Assembly: GCA_963847675.1 (NCBI GenBank) | Contig: CAWKAP010000004.1 | Location: forward strand, 124,001 to 188,000 | Direction: 5' to 3' | From: JADJWR01 sp963847675 | GTDB lineage: Bacteria; Pseudomonadota; Gammaproteobacteria; Burkholderiales; Burkholderiaceae_F | Length of the DNA: 64,000 nt | Shown here: positions 1 to 9,254 of the stretch, piece after piece | Numbering within the stretch: the stretch's first letter is position 1 | How the letters are laid out: each line of letters starts with the position of its first letter | The notes under the pieces: model-generated | Told to the model about the DNA's origin: nothing | The model's database searches: none | Seen by the model: only the letters and a program-made list of their open reading frames with translations | Translations under genes and position numbers: made by a program

Positions 1-361
1 GCGCGCACAGCACCGCGTGGCCCAGGCCGAGCTGCTCCGGCTGGCGGATGAAGACGAAGCTCACGCCGTTCGGTGTCGCCGAGTGCAGCGCCTCGTACAG
101 CTCGTGCTTGCCCTTGGCCAGCAGTTCCTGCTCGAGCTCCGGCACGCGGTCGAAGTGATCCTCGATCGCGCGCTTGTTGCGGCCGGTGATGATGATCATC
201 TGCTCGATGCCGGCCTCGGCCGCTTCCTCGACCGCGTACTGGATCAGCGGCTTGTCGATGACCGGCATCATCTCCTTCGGCATGGCCTTGGTTGCCGGCA
301 GGAAGCGGGTTCCGAACCCGGCTGCCGGGAAAACCGCCTTGCGTACTCGCTTCATTGTCAT
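1..361 (-). CDS. galU: UTP-glucose-1-phosphate uridylyltransferase, 3' part outside the window
   Basis: GalU makes UDP-glucose from UTP and glucose-1-phosphate for LPS and exopolysaccharide synthesis. Only about the first 120 residues are present because the gene runs off the left edge. The N-terminus carries the nucleotidyltransferase signature (KRVRKAVFPAAGFGTRFLP) followed by a lysine-rich MPKEMMPVIDKPLIQYAVEE stretch typical of GalU. Two in-frame ATGs lie at 361 and 355; the second (MKRVRK) matches the usual family start. It lies just downstream of pgi on the same strand, so the two are probably cotranscribed. Its identity is secure; its 3' half cannot be judged. Confidence 0.93.
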   Translation of the reverse strand, partial: MTMKRVRKAVFPAAGFGTRFLPATKAMPKEMMPVIDKPLIQYAVEEAAEAGIEQMIIITGRNKRAIEDHFDRVPELEQELLAKGKHELYEALHSATPNGVSFVFIRQPEQLGLGHAVLCA

Positions 362-384
362 CCTGCCGTTCCCGTCGAACGCAT

Positions 385-1887
385 TCAGCTGCCCAGGCGC
401 TGCTTGAGCAGCTGCTTGCCGATCTCCACGCCCCATTGGTCGAAACTGTTGATCTGCCAGACGACCCCTTGCACGAAAGTGCGGTGTTCGTACAGCGCCA
501 GCAGCGCGCCGACCGAGAAGGCGTCGATGCGCGGCAGGGTGATGAAGCTGCTCGGCCGGTTGCCGGGCACCACGGCATAGGCGGGCTTGGCGCTGCCGGA
601 AGCTTTCAACGCACCCTCACCCAGCGCCAGTGCATCGGCCTGCGCCAGAGCGTTTGCGAACAGCAGCCGTTCGCGCTCGCTGGCGGAACTTTCGAAACCC
701 GCGCAGGTGACGAAGTCGACCGGCGAGAAGAACGTGCCCTGGTGCAGGAACTGGAACACGCTGTGCTGGGCCGTGGTGCCGGCCTCGCCCCAAACGACCG
801 GCGACGTGTCGTAGGCCAGCGCCTGGCCGTCGCGGTCGACCCGCTTGCCGTTGCTTTCCATCTCCAGCTGCTGCAGATAAGCCGGCAGGTGGCGCAGCCG
901 CTGTGCATACGGCATCACCGCGCGCGTGCGGCAGCCCCAGAAGTTCACGTACCAGGCGCCGAGCAGGCCGAGCAGCAGCGGCAGGTTGCGCTGCGCCGGC
1001 GCCTCGACGAAATGGCGGTCCAGTTCGGCGGCTCCGCGAAGCAGATCGTTGAACGCGGCCGCTCCGTGCGCGACCGCGATCGGAAACCCGCAGGCGGACC
1101 AGACCGAGTAGCGACCGCCGACCCACTCGGCGAACGTGAACACGAGGCTCGCGTCGACGCCGAAAGCCTGGGCGCGCTCGGGCTGGCTGGTGATCGCGGC
1201 GAGGTGACGTCGGACGTCGAGGCCGGCCGCGCGAGCCTTCAGCCAGTCCAGCGCGGCGCGGGCGTTCTGCAGCGTCTCCAGCGTGGTGAAGCTCTTGGAA
1301 ATCGCGACGATCAGGGTCGACTCCGGCGCGGCCCGCGCCAGCGCGACGTCGAGTTCGACCGGATCGATGTTGCTGACGAAGTGCAGGTCGATCGGTCCGG
1401 AGGCTTCGCCGAGCGCCGTCGTCACCAGCCGCGGGCCGAGATCGGAGCCGCCGATGCCGATGCAGATCACCGTTTCGATCGGCCTGCCGCTCGCGCCCCT
1501 GACCCCGCCGGCGCGCAACCGCTCGGCGAAATCGAGCATGCGCGAACGTTCCTGTTCGACGACACGGCCGGCCTCCTGCCCGGGCGGCGCGCTGCGCAGC
1601 GCGGTGTGCCAGGCGGGCCGGCCCTCGGTGCTGTTGATCGGCTCACCCGCGAACAGCTGTTCGCGCCAGCGGGGCAGCTGCGCGACGTCGGCGAGCGCGA
1701 GCAACAGTGGCCAGGTTGCGTCGGTGGCCAGGTTGCGCGACAGGTCGGCTTCGATGCCGGCCGCCTCGAAGCGCCACTTGCGGCAGCGTGCCGGATCGTC
1801 GCGCAATGCGGCGTCGAGGTGGAACGAGGAAAGTGCGTCGCGGTGGCGCTGCAGTGCCAGCCAGGCGGGGGTCGTTGCGATGCTCAC
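385..1887 (-). CDS. pgi: Glucose-6-phosphate isomerase
   Basis: Interconverts glucose-6-phosphate and fructose-6-phosphate in the cytoplasm, linking glycolysis to sugar-nucleotide synthesis. The 500-residue product has the sugar-isomerase motif ICIGIGGSDLGP at about 141-152, the phosphate-binding ISKSFTTLET at about 196-205, the GTTAQHSVFQFLHQGT segment with the conserved His, and the C-terminal signature INSFDQWGVEIGKQL with the catalytic Lys. It is somewhat shorter than the roughly 545-residue enterobacterial enzyme but has all the key blocks. It sits between manC and galU on the minus strand, a compact group supplying hexose phosphates for envelope sugars. Confidence 0.95.
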   Translation of the reverse strand: MSIATTPAWLALQRHRDALSSFHLDAALRDDPARCRKWRFEAAGIEADLSRNLATDATWPLLLALADVAQLPRWREQLFAGEPINSTEGRPAWHTALRSAPPGQEAGRVVEQERSRMLDFAERLRAGGVRGASGRPIETVICIGIGGSDLGPRLVTTALGEASGPIDLHFVSNIDPVELDVALARAAPESTLIVAISKSFTTLETLQNARAALDWLKARAAGLDVRRHLAAITSQPERAQAFGVDASLVFTFAEWVGGRYSVWSACGFPIAVAHGAAAFNDLLRGAAELDRHFVEAPAQRNLPLLLGLLGAWYVNFWGCRTRAVMPYAQRLRHLPAYLQQLEMESNGKRVDRDGQALAYDTSPVVWGEAGTTAQHSVFQFLHQGTFFSPVDFVTCAGFESSASERERLLFANALAQADALALGEGALKASGSAKPAYAVVPGNRPSSFITLPRIDAFSVGALLALYEHRTFVQGVVWQINSFDQWGVEIGKQLLKQRLGS

Positions 1888-2012
1888 TGGATCGGGATCC
1901 GCGAAAACTCAACAGGACTGGGAACGAGGGCGAGGGGGCGGCGTCGGGCCGGTCGGTCCTCTGTCTTGGATTGATCGGCGCTCCCATCGAAAGACCTCGA
2001 CAGGAATCCTGC

Positions 2013-3464
2013 CTACCCGGTGCGACCGTACTTGTCGTCGAAACGAACGATGTCATCCTCACCGACGTAGTCACCGCACTGCACCTCGATCAGCGTCAAG
2101 GGCACGCGGCCGGGATTTTCCAGGCGATGCCGGCTGCCCACCGGCACGTAGGTCGACTCGTTGGGTGCGAGCAGCACGTCCTTTTCGGCCACCGTCACCC
2201 GCGCGGTGCCGCTGACGACCACCCAGTGTTCGCTGCGGTGATGGTGCATCTGCAGCGACAGCGCCGCGCCGGGCTTGACCTCGATGCGCTTGATCTTGAA
2301 GCGCGGGCCTTCCTGCAGCGTCGTGTACGTCCCCCAGGGGCGGGCCACCGTGCGGTGCAGCCGGTGCGCCTCGTGGTCGCGCCGCTTAAGCTCCACCACG
2401 ACGTCCTTGACCTTCTGCGTCGAGTTGCGGTCACAGACGAGCAGCGCGTCGGGCGTGTCGACCACCACCACGTCGCGCAGCCCCACCGCCGCCACCAGCC
2501 GGTCTTCGCTCTGGATGTGCGTGTTGATGCAGTCTGCGAGCACGACTTCGCCGCTGATCGTGTTGCCGGCGGCATCGGCGGGCAGTTCCTGCGCGACCGC
2601 TTTCCAGGAGCCGATGTCGCTCCATCCGAAGTCGCCCGGCAGGGCGACGACGTTCTCCGCCCGCTCCATCACCGCGTAGTCGATCGAGATGCTGGGGGCC
2701 TGCTCGAAGGCGGCGCGGTCGAGCTCGAGCCGCTGCGCGAACCGCGCATCGACCTTGCCGGCGGCCAGGGCCGCCCGCGCCGCGCCGATCACTTCGGGTG
2801 CGAGCTGCTCGAGCGCGGCGACGATGGTCTTCGGCGTGAAGCAGAACATGCCGCTGTTCCACAGGAACCGGCCCGAGGCGAGGTACTCCGTGGCCTTGTC
2901 GACGTCGGGCTTCTCGACGAAGCGCCTGACCGCAGCGGCGCCGTCGGCATCAGGCGCCGCGCATTCCAGGTAACCGAAGCCCGTCTCCGGCATCGTCGGC
3001 CGGATGCCGAACAGCACGATGCGACCGGCCAGTGCGAGTTCGCGCGCCTGGGCGACGAGCATCGCGAAGCGCGGCTCGTCCTGGATCAGGTGATCGGCCG
3101 GCAGCACCAGAAGGGGTTCGTCGCCATGTCCGGCTTCGGCGGCCCACACTGCTGCGGCGGCGATCGCCGGCGCCGTATTTCGCCCGATCGGCTCGAGCAG
3201 CAGCTGTGTCGAGTGCGGCGCGCTGCTGCCCATCGACTCGAGTTCCTCGCTGGTGCGGAAGCCGTATTCGCGATTGGTGACGATCAGGCAGTCGCGGCAG
3301 CCAGCGGCCACCGCGCGGGCGACCGTCCGCTGCAGCAACGACGCGCCATTGCCAAGCCTCATGAACGGCTTGGGCATGGCTTCGCGCGAGACCGGCCAGA
3401 GCCGGGTGCCCGAGCCACCGGACAGGATTACCGCGAGCATGGATGCCTTTTCAAGTCGAGTCAT
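2013..3464 (-). CDS. manC: Mannose-1-phosphate guanylyltransferase / mannose-6-phosphate isomerase
   Basis: Bifunctional type II enzyme that makes GDP-mannose from mannose-1-phosphate and isomerises mannose-6-phosphate, as in ManC/AlgA/CpsB. An N-terminal nucleotidyltransferase domain opens with AVILSGGSGTRLWPVSR. A C-terminal cupin domain has RPWGTYTTLQEG, a metal-type HHHRSEHWVVVSGTA block and an LTLIEVQCGDYVGEDDIVR ending. The 483-residue length fits the family. The start at 3464 gives MTRLEKAS before MLAVILSGG; the internal ATG at 3440 matches family N-termini better, so the true start is uncertain. It is divergent from algC, whose product supplies its substrate. Confidence 0.94.
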   Translation of the reverse strand: MTRLEKASMLAVILSGGSGTRLWPVSREAMPKPFMRLGNGASLLQRTVARAVAAGCRDCLIVTNREYGFRTSEELESMGSSAPHSTQLLLEPIGRNTAPAIAAAAVWAAEAGHGDEPLLVLPADHLIQDEPRFAMLVAQARELALAGRIVLFGIRPTMPETGFGYLECAAPDADGAAAVRRFVEKPDVDKATEYLASGRFLWNSGMFCFTPKTIVAALEQLAPEVIGAARAALAAGKVDARFAQRLELDRAAFEQAPSISIDYAVMERAENVVALPGDFGWSDIGSWKAVAQELPADAAGNTISGEVVLADCINTHIQSEDRLVAAVGLRDVVVVDTPDALLVCDRNSTQKVKDVVVELKRRDHEAHRLHRTVARPWGTYTTLQEGPRFKIKRIEVKPGAALSLQMHHHRSEHWVVVSGTARVTVAEKDVLLAPNESTYVPVGSRHRLENPGRVPLTLIEVQCGDYVGEDDIVRFDDKYGRTG

Positions 3465-3630
3465 TGTCGGCGCCGCATGACGGCCAAAGCCCGGCGCGGG
3501 GAGCCCATTATCGCCGATGGTCTCTGAGCGAAGGCGCGCGCAGCGAACCGTACAATCAGCTCGTCGCCGTTACCCCGTGTCCGGAACGGCCGGCGCCGAA
3601 GTCCACCCCGTCTTCCCTGCTGCTCCCGCC

Positions 3631-5016
3631 ATGACCGCCGCCATCGACGCTTCGCTCTTCAAGGCCTATGACATCCGCGGCATCGTCGATCGCACGCTGA
3701 CGACCGATGCCGTGCGGCTGATCGGTGCCGCGCTCGGCGCCGAGGCGGCCGACCAGGGCGTGCGGGAAATGGTGGTCGGAAGGGATGGGCGCCTGTCGGG
3801 CCCGAAGCTGCGCGATGCGCTCGTCGAGGGCATACGGTCCGTCGGCACCGGCGTGGTCGACGTCGGAATGGTGGCCACGCCACTGCTGTACTTCTCGACC
3901 CACGTGCTCGGCACGGGCTCGGGCATCGAGATCACCGGCAGCCACAACCCGCCCGAGTACAACGGCCTGAAGATGATGCTCGCCGGCACGACCCTGTACG
4001 GCGAGACGATCCAGAAGCTCAGGCAGAGGATCGAGCGCGGCGCGATCCCGCGTGCCGGCCAGCCGGGCGTCCTGCGCACCGCAGATGTTCGCGATGCGTA
4101 CTTCCAGCGCATCGGCACCGATGTGAAGCTGGCCCGGCCGATGAAGATCGCCGTCGACTGCGGCAACGGCGTGGCCGGCGCCTTCGCGCCGGCGCTGTAC
4201 CGGATGCTCGGCTGCGAAGTGATCGAGCTTTTCTGCGACGTCGACGGCACCTTTCCGAACCACCATCCCGATCCCGCACACCCGGAGAACCTGCAGGACC
4301 TGATCCGCTGCCTGCGCGACACGGATGCCGAGATCGGCCTCGCCTTCGACGGCGACGGCGACCGGCTCGGCGTGGTGACCAAGGACGGCAACATCATCTT
4401 CCCGGACCGGCAGATGATGCTGTTCGCGCGCGGCGTGCTGAAGAACAACCCGGGGGCGGAGATCATTTTCGACGTCAAGTGCTCGCGCAATCTCGCGCGC
4501 GAGATTGCTGCGCACGGCGGTCGCCCGACCATGTGGCGCACCGGCCATTCGCTGATCAAGGCCAAGCTGAAGGAAACCGGCGCGCCGCTTGCCGGCGAGA
4601 TGAGCGGGCACATCTTCTTCAATGACCGCTGGCCCGGCTTCGACGACGGCATGTACGCGGGGGCCCGCCTGCTCGAACTGCTGTCACGCGAGCACGATCC
4701 GTCGGCTGCCCTGAACGCGCTGCCGGACGCGGTCAGCACCCCCGAACTGCACCTGAAGACCGCCGAGGGCGAGAACTTCGCGCTCGTCGAGCGCCTCCAG
4801 CGCGAGGCGAAGTTCGAGTCGGCGCGCGAAGTGATCACGATCGACGGCGTGCGCGTCGAGTACGTCGACGGCTTCGGCCTGGCGCGCCCGTCGAACACCA
4901 CGCCGGTGCTCGTGCTGCGTTTCGAGGCCGATGACGCCGCCGCACTGGCGCGTATCCAGGCCGACTTTCGCCGCGCCCTGCTGGCGATCAAGCCGGACGC
5001 GAAACTGCCTTTCTGA
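3631..5016 (+). CDS. algC: Phosphomannomutase / phosphoglucomutase
   Basis: Alpha-D-phosphohexomutase converting mannose-6-P or glucose-6-P to the 1-phosphates that feed ManC and GalU. The ATG at 3631 gives 461 residues, the usual AlgC length. Visible motifs are KAYDIRGIVD near the N-terminus, the phosphoserine loop TGSHNPPEYNG (Ser about 104), the metal loop FDGDGDRLG at about 245 and the sugar-binding GEMSGHIFF. The frame is open upstream to 3517, but that extension is unlike the family. It is divergent from manC and followed after 36 bases by waaC, in a cluster for LPS and exopolysaccharide precursors. Confidence 0.93.
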   Translation: MTAAIDASLFKAYDIRGIVDRTLTTDAVRLIGAALGAEAADQGVREMVVGRDGRLSGPKLRDALVEGIRSVGTGVVDVGMVATPLLYFSTHVLGTGSGIEITGSHNPPEYNGLKMMLAGTTLYGETIQKLRQRIERGAIPRAGQPGVLRTADVRDAYFQRIGTDVKLARPMKIAVDCGNGVAGAFAPALYRMLGCEVIELFCDVDGTFPNHHPDPAHPENLQDLIRCLRDTDAEIGLAFDGDGDRLGVVTKDGNIIFPDRQMMLFARGVLKNNPGAEIIFDVKCSRNLAREIAAHGGRPTMWRTGHSLIKAKLKETGAPLAGEMSGHIFFNDRWPGFDDGMYAGARLLELLSREHDPSAALNALPDAVSTPELHLKTAEGENFALVERLQREAKFESAREVITIDGVRVEYVDGFGLARPSNTTPVLVLRFEADDAAALARIQADFRRALLAIKPDAKLPF

Positions 5017-5052
5017 TCGCTCGACGCGACGGCGCCTAGAATCGGCGCCGCT

Positions 5053-6057
5053 ATGGCGGCGAGCGGCGAGCGTTTCCTGATCGTGAAGACGTCGTCGATG
5101 GGCGATGTCGTACACGCTGCGCCGTTGGCCAGCGACCTGGCGCGCCGGTTTCCCGGCGCGGCGATCGACTGGCTGGTCGAGGAAGGCTTCGCTGCGATCC
5201 CGCACATGCACGACGCCGTGGCCCGGGTCATCACGGTCGCCCTGCGCCGCTGGCGTGCCACGCCGCTGGCGGCCGGGACGTGGCGGGAGATCCGGGTTGC
5301 GAAGACACAGCTGCGCCAGCAGCGCTATGACGCGATCCTCGACTGCCAGGGCCTGCTGAAGAGTGCCTGGATGGCGCGCTGGGCGCGCGGGCCGAGATGG
5401 GGATTCGACCGCGCCAGCGCACGCGAGCCGCTGGCGGCGCTTCTTTATACGGCCGTGGTGCCGGTGGCCCGTGACCGGCACGCCATCGCGCGTAACCGGG
5501 CGCTGGGCAGGGCGGCCTGTGGCACCGATGCCGATACGGCGCCGTCGTTCGGACTGACGGCGCCGCCGCTGGTGGATCGCGAACTGGTCGAGAAGACGTC
5601 GGCACCTTATGCGGTGCTGCTCACCAACGCGAGCCGGGCGAGCAAGCTCTGGCCGGACGATCGCTGGCGTGCCGTCGAGAGCGCCCTGCATGCGCATGGC
5701 CTTCGCTCGTTGTTGCTCAGTGGCAGCGCCGAGGAGCAACGGCAGACGCAGCGCCGAGCCGCCGGCATGTCGAACGCGTGGGTCGCGCCCCGCGGCGGGC
5801 TCGACACCGCGGCCGCCGTGCTGGCCCGCGCCCGCGTCGTCATCGGGCTGGACACGGGACTGTCGCATCTGGCGGCCGCGCTGGGCGCGCCCACGGTCGG
5901 CATCTTCTGCGACTACGACCCGAGGCTCGTCGGGATCATCGGTCCGGCGCCGTGCGCCAGCCTCGGCGGTGTCGGCGCGGCTCCCACGAGCGAGACCGTG
6001 ATCGCATCGACGCACGATCTGCTTGCGGCCAGTGGCGCCGCACTGGAGCGGCAGTGA
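5053..6057 (+). CDS. waaC: Lipopolysaccharide heptosyltransferase I
   Basis: Adds the first heptose to Kdo2-lipid A at the inner face of the cytoplasmic membrane (GT9 family). The 334-residue protein begins with FLIVKTSSMGDVVHAAPLASDLARRFP, a family hallmark with the conserved S-S-M-G-D. It has the acceptor-side DCQGLLKSAWMARWA block and the C-terminal nucleotide-sugar site VVIGLDTGLSHLAAALGAPTVGIF. Its stop overlaps the start of waaA by two bases, so the two LPS-core genes are translationally coupled. Length and all blocks are normal for WaaC. Confidence 0.95.
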   Translation: MAASGERFLIVKTSSMGDVVHAAPLASDLARRFPGAAIDWLVEEGFAAIPHMHDAVARVITVALRRWRATPLAAGTWREIRVAKTQLRQQRYDAILDCQGLLKSAWMARWARGPRWGFDRASAREPLAALLYTAVVPVARDRHAIARNRALGRAACGTDADTAPSFGLTAPPLVDRELVEKTSAPYAVLLTNASRASKLWPDDRWRAVESALHAHGLRSLLLSGSAEEQRQTQRRAAGMSNAWVAPRGGLDTAAAVLARARVVIGLDTGLSHLAAALGAPTVGIFCDYDPRLVGIIGPAPCASLGGVGAAPTSETVIASTHDLLAASGAALERQ

Positions 6058-7355
6058 CGCCGACGCAACGGCTGGCACTTGTGGCCTACTCCGCGGCCTG
6101 GTGGCTGGCGGCGCCGCTGGCCGCGCTGTACCTGCTCTGGCGCAGCCTCGACCAGCGCGAGTATCGGCAGCACTGGGGCGAGCGTTTCCTCGGTCGCGGC
6201 TCGCCGCCGCCTGCGGGGCGGCCGCTGGTGTGGGTGCACGCGGTGTCGGTCGGCGAGACGCGTGCCGCGCAACCGCTGATCGAGCACTTGGCGAGTGAAT
6301 TTCCGGACGCTGCGTTCGTGCTCACGCACATGACGCCGACCGGCCGCGCCGTCGGCCGGTCGATCGTCGCCGCCCTGCCGGGCCGCGTGGTGCAGCGCTA
6401 TTCGCCGTACGACCTGCCGTTCGCGCTGGCCCGGTTTCTGCGCGAAGTGCGGCCGTCACTGGGCGTGGTGATGGAAACCGAGATCTGGCCGAACCTGCTC
6501 CACACGGCGCGGCGCGCCGGCGTCCCGCTGTTGCTGGCCAACGCCAGGCTCTCAGAAAAGTCGGTCGCTCGCGGACGGCGGGTTGCGCTGCTGCTCGAGC
6601 CTGCTGCGGCCAGCTTCGACCGGATTGCCGCGCAAAGCGAGGCCGATCGGGCGCGGATCGCGCAGTGGTACGGCGGGCCGATCGACGTCACCGGCAATCT
6701 GAAGTTCGATCTCGAAGTGGACCAGACGCTGGTTGCGGCCGGACGGGCACAGCGCGCGGCCTGGGGCCAACGGCCGGTCTGGCTGTGCGCCAGCACACGC
6801 GAAGGCGAGGAGGCACTGCTGCTCGCTGCCCTGGCGGACTATCGCGGGAAGTCGGCGACTGACCCCATTTTCCTGATCGTGCCGCGGCATCCATGGCGAT
6901 TCGACGAAGTGGCGCGGCTGATCGAAGCGAAGGGCATGGCCTGCATGCGTCGCTCGCACGGACCGTGGCCCACCGACGTGCCGGCGGGCGCAGTGCTGCT
7001 CGGCGACACGATGGGCGAGATGGCGCTGTACTACGCCCTGGCCGAGGTGGCGCTGATCGGCGGCAGCCTGCTCGACTTCGGCGCCCAGAACCTGATCGAG
7101 GCGTGCGCGGTCGGCACACCGGTCGTGCTCGGGCCGAGCACGTTCAATTTCGCCCAGGTCGCTGCCGACGCGGTTGCCGCGGGCGCGGCGGTGCAGGTGC
7201 GAGACGCCGACGAGGCGCTGGCGGCGATGGACGAACTCTGCAGCGACCGCGGGCGGCTCGATGCGATGAGCATGGCTGCGCTGGCCTTCTCACGTGCCCA
7301 TCGCGGCTCGACGGCGCGCGTTGCACGGATCGCGAGCGAACTGTTGGCACGCTGA
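6054..7355 (+). CDS. waaA: 3-deoxy-D-manno-octulosonic acid (Kdo) transferase
   Basis: Transfers Kdo from CMP-Kdo to lipid IVA. The product has about 433 residues from a GTG at 6054 that overlaps the waaC stop; no good ATG lies nearby and the reading begins VTPTQRLALVAYSAAWWLAAPLAAL, the expected N-terminal membrane anchor. Recognisable blocks are VWVHAVSVGETRAA, FTxMTPTGRA-like THMTPTGRA, VVMETEIWPNLL, the glycosyltransferase linker, and the C-terminal IGGSLLDFGAQNLIEACAVG donor-binding region. It is the last LPS gene before the type II secretion operon. Confidence 0.94.
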   Translation: MTPTQRLALVAYSAAWWLAAPLAALYLLWRSLDQREYRQHWGERFLGRGSPPPAGRPLVWVHAVSVGETRAAQPLIEHLASEFPDAAFVLTHMTPTGRAVGRSIVAALPGRVVQRYSPYDLPFALARFLREVRPSLGVVMETEIWPNLLHTARRAGVPLLLANARLSEKSVARGRRVALLLEPAAASFDRIAAQSEADRARIAQWYGGPIDVTGNLKFDLEVDQTLVAAGRAQRAAWGQRPVWLCASTREGEEALLLAALADYRGKSATDPIFLIVPRHPWRFDEVARLIEAKGMACMRRSHGPWPTDVPAGAVLLGDTMGEMALYYALAEVALIGGSLLDFGAQNLIEACAVGTPVVLGPSTFNFAQVAADAVAAGAAVQVRDADEALAAMDELCSDRGRLDAMSMAALAFSRAHRGSTARVARIASELLAR

Positions 7356-7467
7356 CCGGCGCGGCAAGTGCTGCCGGCGATGGACGGCGCCGATACGATT
7401 CGTGACAAACTTTGCAGGTCGGTTACCCGAGAGGCGGGTTAGTGTCGGCAGCCTGCGATGGCGCCCT

Positions 7468-7484
7468 CCACCGGGTTCCGGTGG
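7468..7484. other. Perfect GC-rich hairpin between waaA and gspE
   Basis: CCACCGG, a three-base GTT loop and CCGGTGG form a perfect 7-bp stem 113 bases after the waaA stop and about 50 bases before the gspE start. No T-run follows on either strand, so it is not a classical intrinsic terminator. It could be a leader-RNA structure or a protein site for the secretion operon. The rest of 7356-7533 shows no gene. Confidence 0.45.
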
Positions 7485-7533
7485 GCTGCCCCGGGGCGGG
7501 CTGGCGGGCGCCCGGACCGCGGCGGAGTTCATA

Positions 7534-9254
7534 TTGCTGATCGCTGAACAGTCACCCACTGCAGTTGCCGAAGAGCGATTCCTGCTCGGGCAGCGCCTTG
7601 TTGCCGAGGGGAAACTCTCCTCGCGCGACCTCGAGCGCGCGCTTTCCGCGCAGCGGGAAACGGGCGGCCTCCTCGGCCGGGTGCTGGTGCGGCTGGGGCT
7701 GGTTTCCGAACTCGACGTGGCCGACGCGCTGGCGGCGCAGATGAAATTGCAGCTGGTGCTGGCCGACGCGTTCCCGGCGGTGCTGCCGATGGTCAAGCAG
7801 GTCGCCCCGGGTTTCTTCCGGTCGCACCGCATCCTTCCGCTCGATGTCCGCGACGAGGTGCTGCACGTGGTGATGGCCACGCCGCAGGACGAGTTCGCGC
7901 TGCGGGCGCTGCGGCTGGCGAGCGGGCTGCAGGTGGCGGCCGCAATCGGCATCGAGTCGGAGATCGACGCGGCCCTGGCGCGCGCGCTGGAAGGCGAAGG
8001 GCAGCATGATGCGGAGATCGAAGAGGCGGACTCCGCAGCGGCAAGCGATTTCGTCGAGCACCTGCGCGACCTGGCCAGCGAGGCGCCGATCATCCGCCTG
8101 GTCAACGTGCTCATCAGCCGCGTCACCGACCTGCGCGCTTCGGACATCCATCTCGAGCCTTTCGACGACGGCCTGCATGTGCGCTATCGCGTCGACGGGG
8201 TCATCGACACGGCCGAAGTCATCGAGCCGCGGCTCGCGGCGGCCGTCGTCTCGCGACTGAAGCTGCTGGCGCAACTGAACATTGCCGAGCGCCGGCTGCC
8301 GCAGGACGGCCGGATCAAGACGCGCGTCAAGGGCCGCGAGCTCGATCTGCGCGTGTCCACCGTGCCGACGGTGCATGGCGAAAGCGTCGTGCTGCGCGTG
8401 CTCGATCGCGCCAGCATGCGTTTCAGCCTCGCCGAGCTCGGCTTCAGCCCGGACACCCTGGCGCGCTTCGAGGCGCTGCTGGCGCGGCCGCACGGCATCC
8501 TGCTGGTGACCGGTCCGACCGGCTCGGGCAAGACGACCACGCTTTACGGTGCGCTGTCCAAGCTCGACGCGCAACGCCCTGAAGATCCTGACCGTCGAGG
8601 ATCCCGTCGAGTATCAGCTCGACGGCATCAACCAGATTCACGTGCATCCGCAGATCGGGCTGACGTTCGCCAATGCGCTGCGTTCGATCCTGCGCCAGGA
8701 CCCGGACATCATCATGATCGGCGAGATGCGCGACGGCGAAACCGCGCAGATCGCGGTGCAATCGGCGCTGACCGGCCATCTGGTGCTGTCCACGCTGCAT
8801 ACGAACACGGCGGCCAGCGCGGTGGTGCGCATGCAGGACATGGGCGTCGAGCGCTACCTGATCACGTCCACGGTCAATGGCGTGCTGTCGCAGCGGCTGG
8901 TGCGGCGCCTGTGCGAGCACTGCCGGCAGCCGGCCGAGCTGCCCGCCGAGGTCGTTGCCAGCAGCGGGCTGGCTCGTTTCCTGCTGCCGGGTCAGGCGCC
9001 CTGTTCGGCGCCGAGGATGCGCGCACTGCCGCGGCACCGGATACTGGGGTCGCGCGGCTATTCACGAACTGCTCGTCGTCGACGAAGCGGTGCGCGAGGC
9101 CATCCTCCGCGGTGTTGATGCGTCGCAGCTGCAGGAGATCGCGCGCGGCGGCGGGCTCGTTTCCCTTTACGAAGACGGCTTGCGCAAGGTGGGCGCAGGC
9201 GTCACCAGCCTCGAGGAAGTACTGCGCGTGACGCAGGACCAGAGCGATGGCTGA
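7534..9254 (+). CDS. gspE: Type II secretion ATPase GspE, frame broken twice as written
   Basis: Cytoplasmic hexameric ATPase that powers pseudopilus assembly. The N-terminal MshE-like domain (RFLLGQRLVAEGKLSSRDLERAL) leads to SDIHLEPF, the Walker A GPTGSGKTTTLYG (about residue 326), the Asp box, Walker B RQDPDIIMIGEMRD, the His box HTNTAASAVVRMQDMG and a zinc site (CEHC, CAHC). The frame shifts by one base near 8575 and again near 9000. Dropping one C in each CCC run gives LDAQRLKILTVEDPVEY and QAPVRRRGCAHC, which match the family. A TTG start at 7534 follows GGAG with good spacing; a GTG at 7441 is an alternative. The end overlaps gspF. Confidence 0.85.

Noticed and set aside
292..3527. Long plus-strand open frames opposite pgi and manC
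   Set aside because: They are antisense shadows of strongly supported genes, with no domains and no ribosome-binding sites.
7380..7530. Cyclic-di-GMP or other riboswitch ahead of gspE
   Set aside because: Apart from one perfect hairpin, no conserved riboswitch core could be matched by eye.
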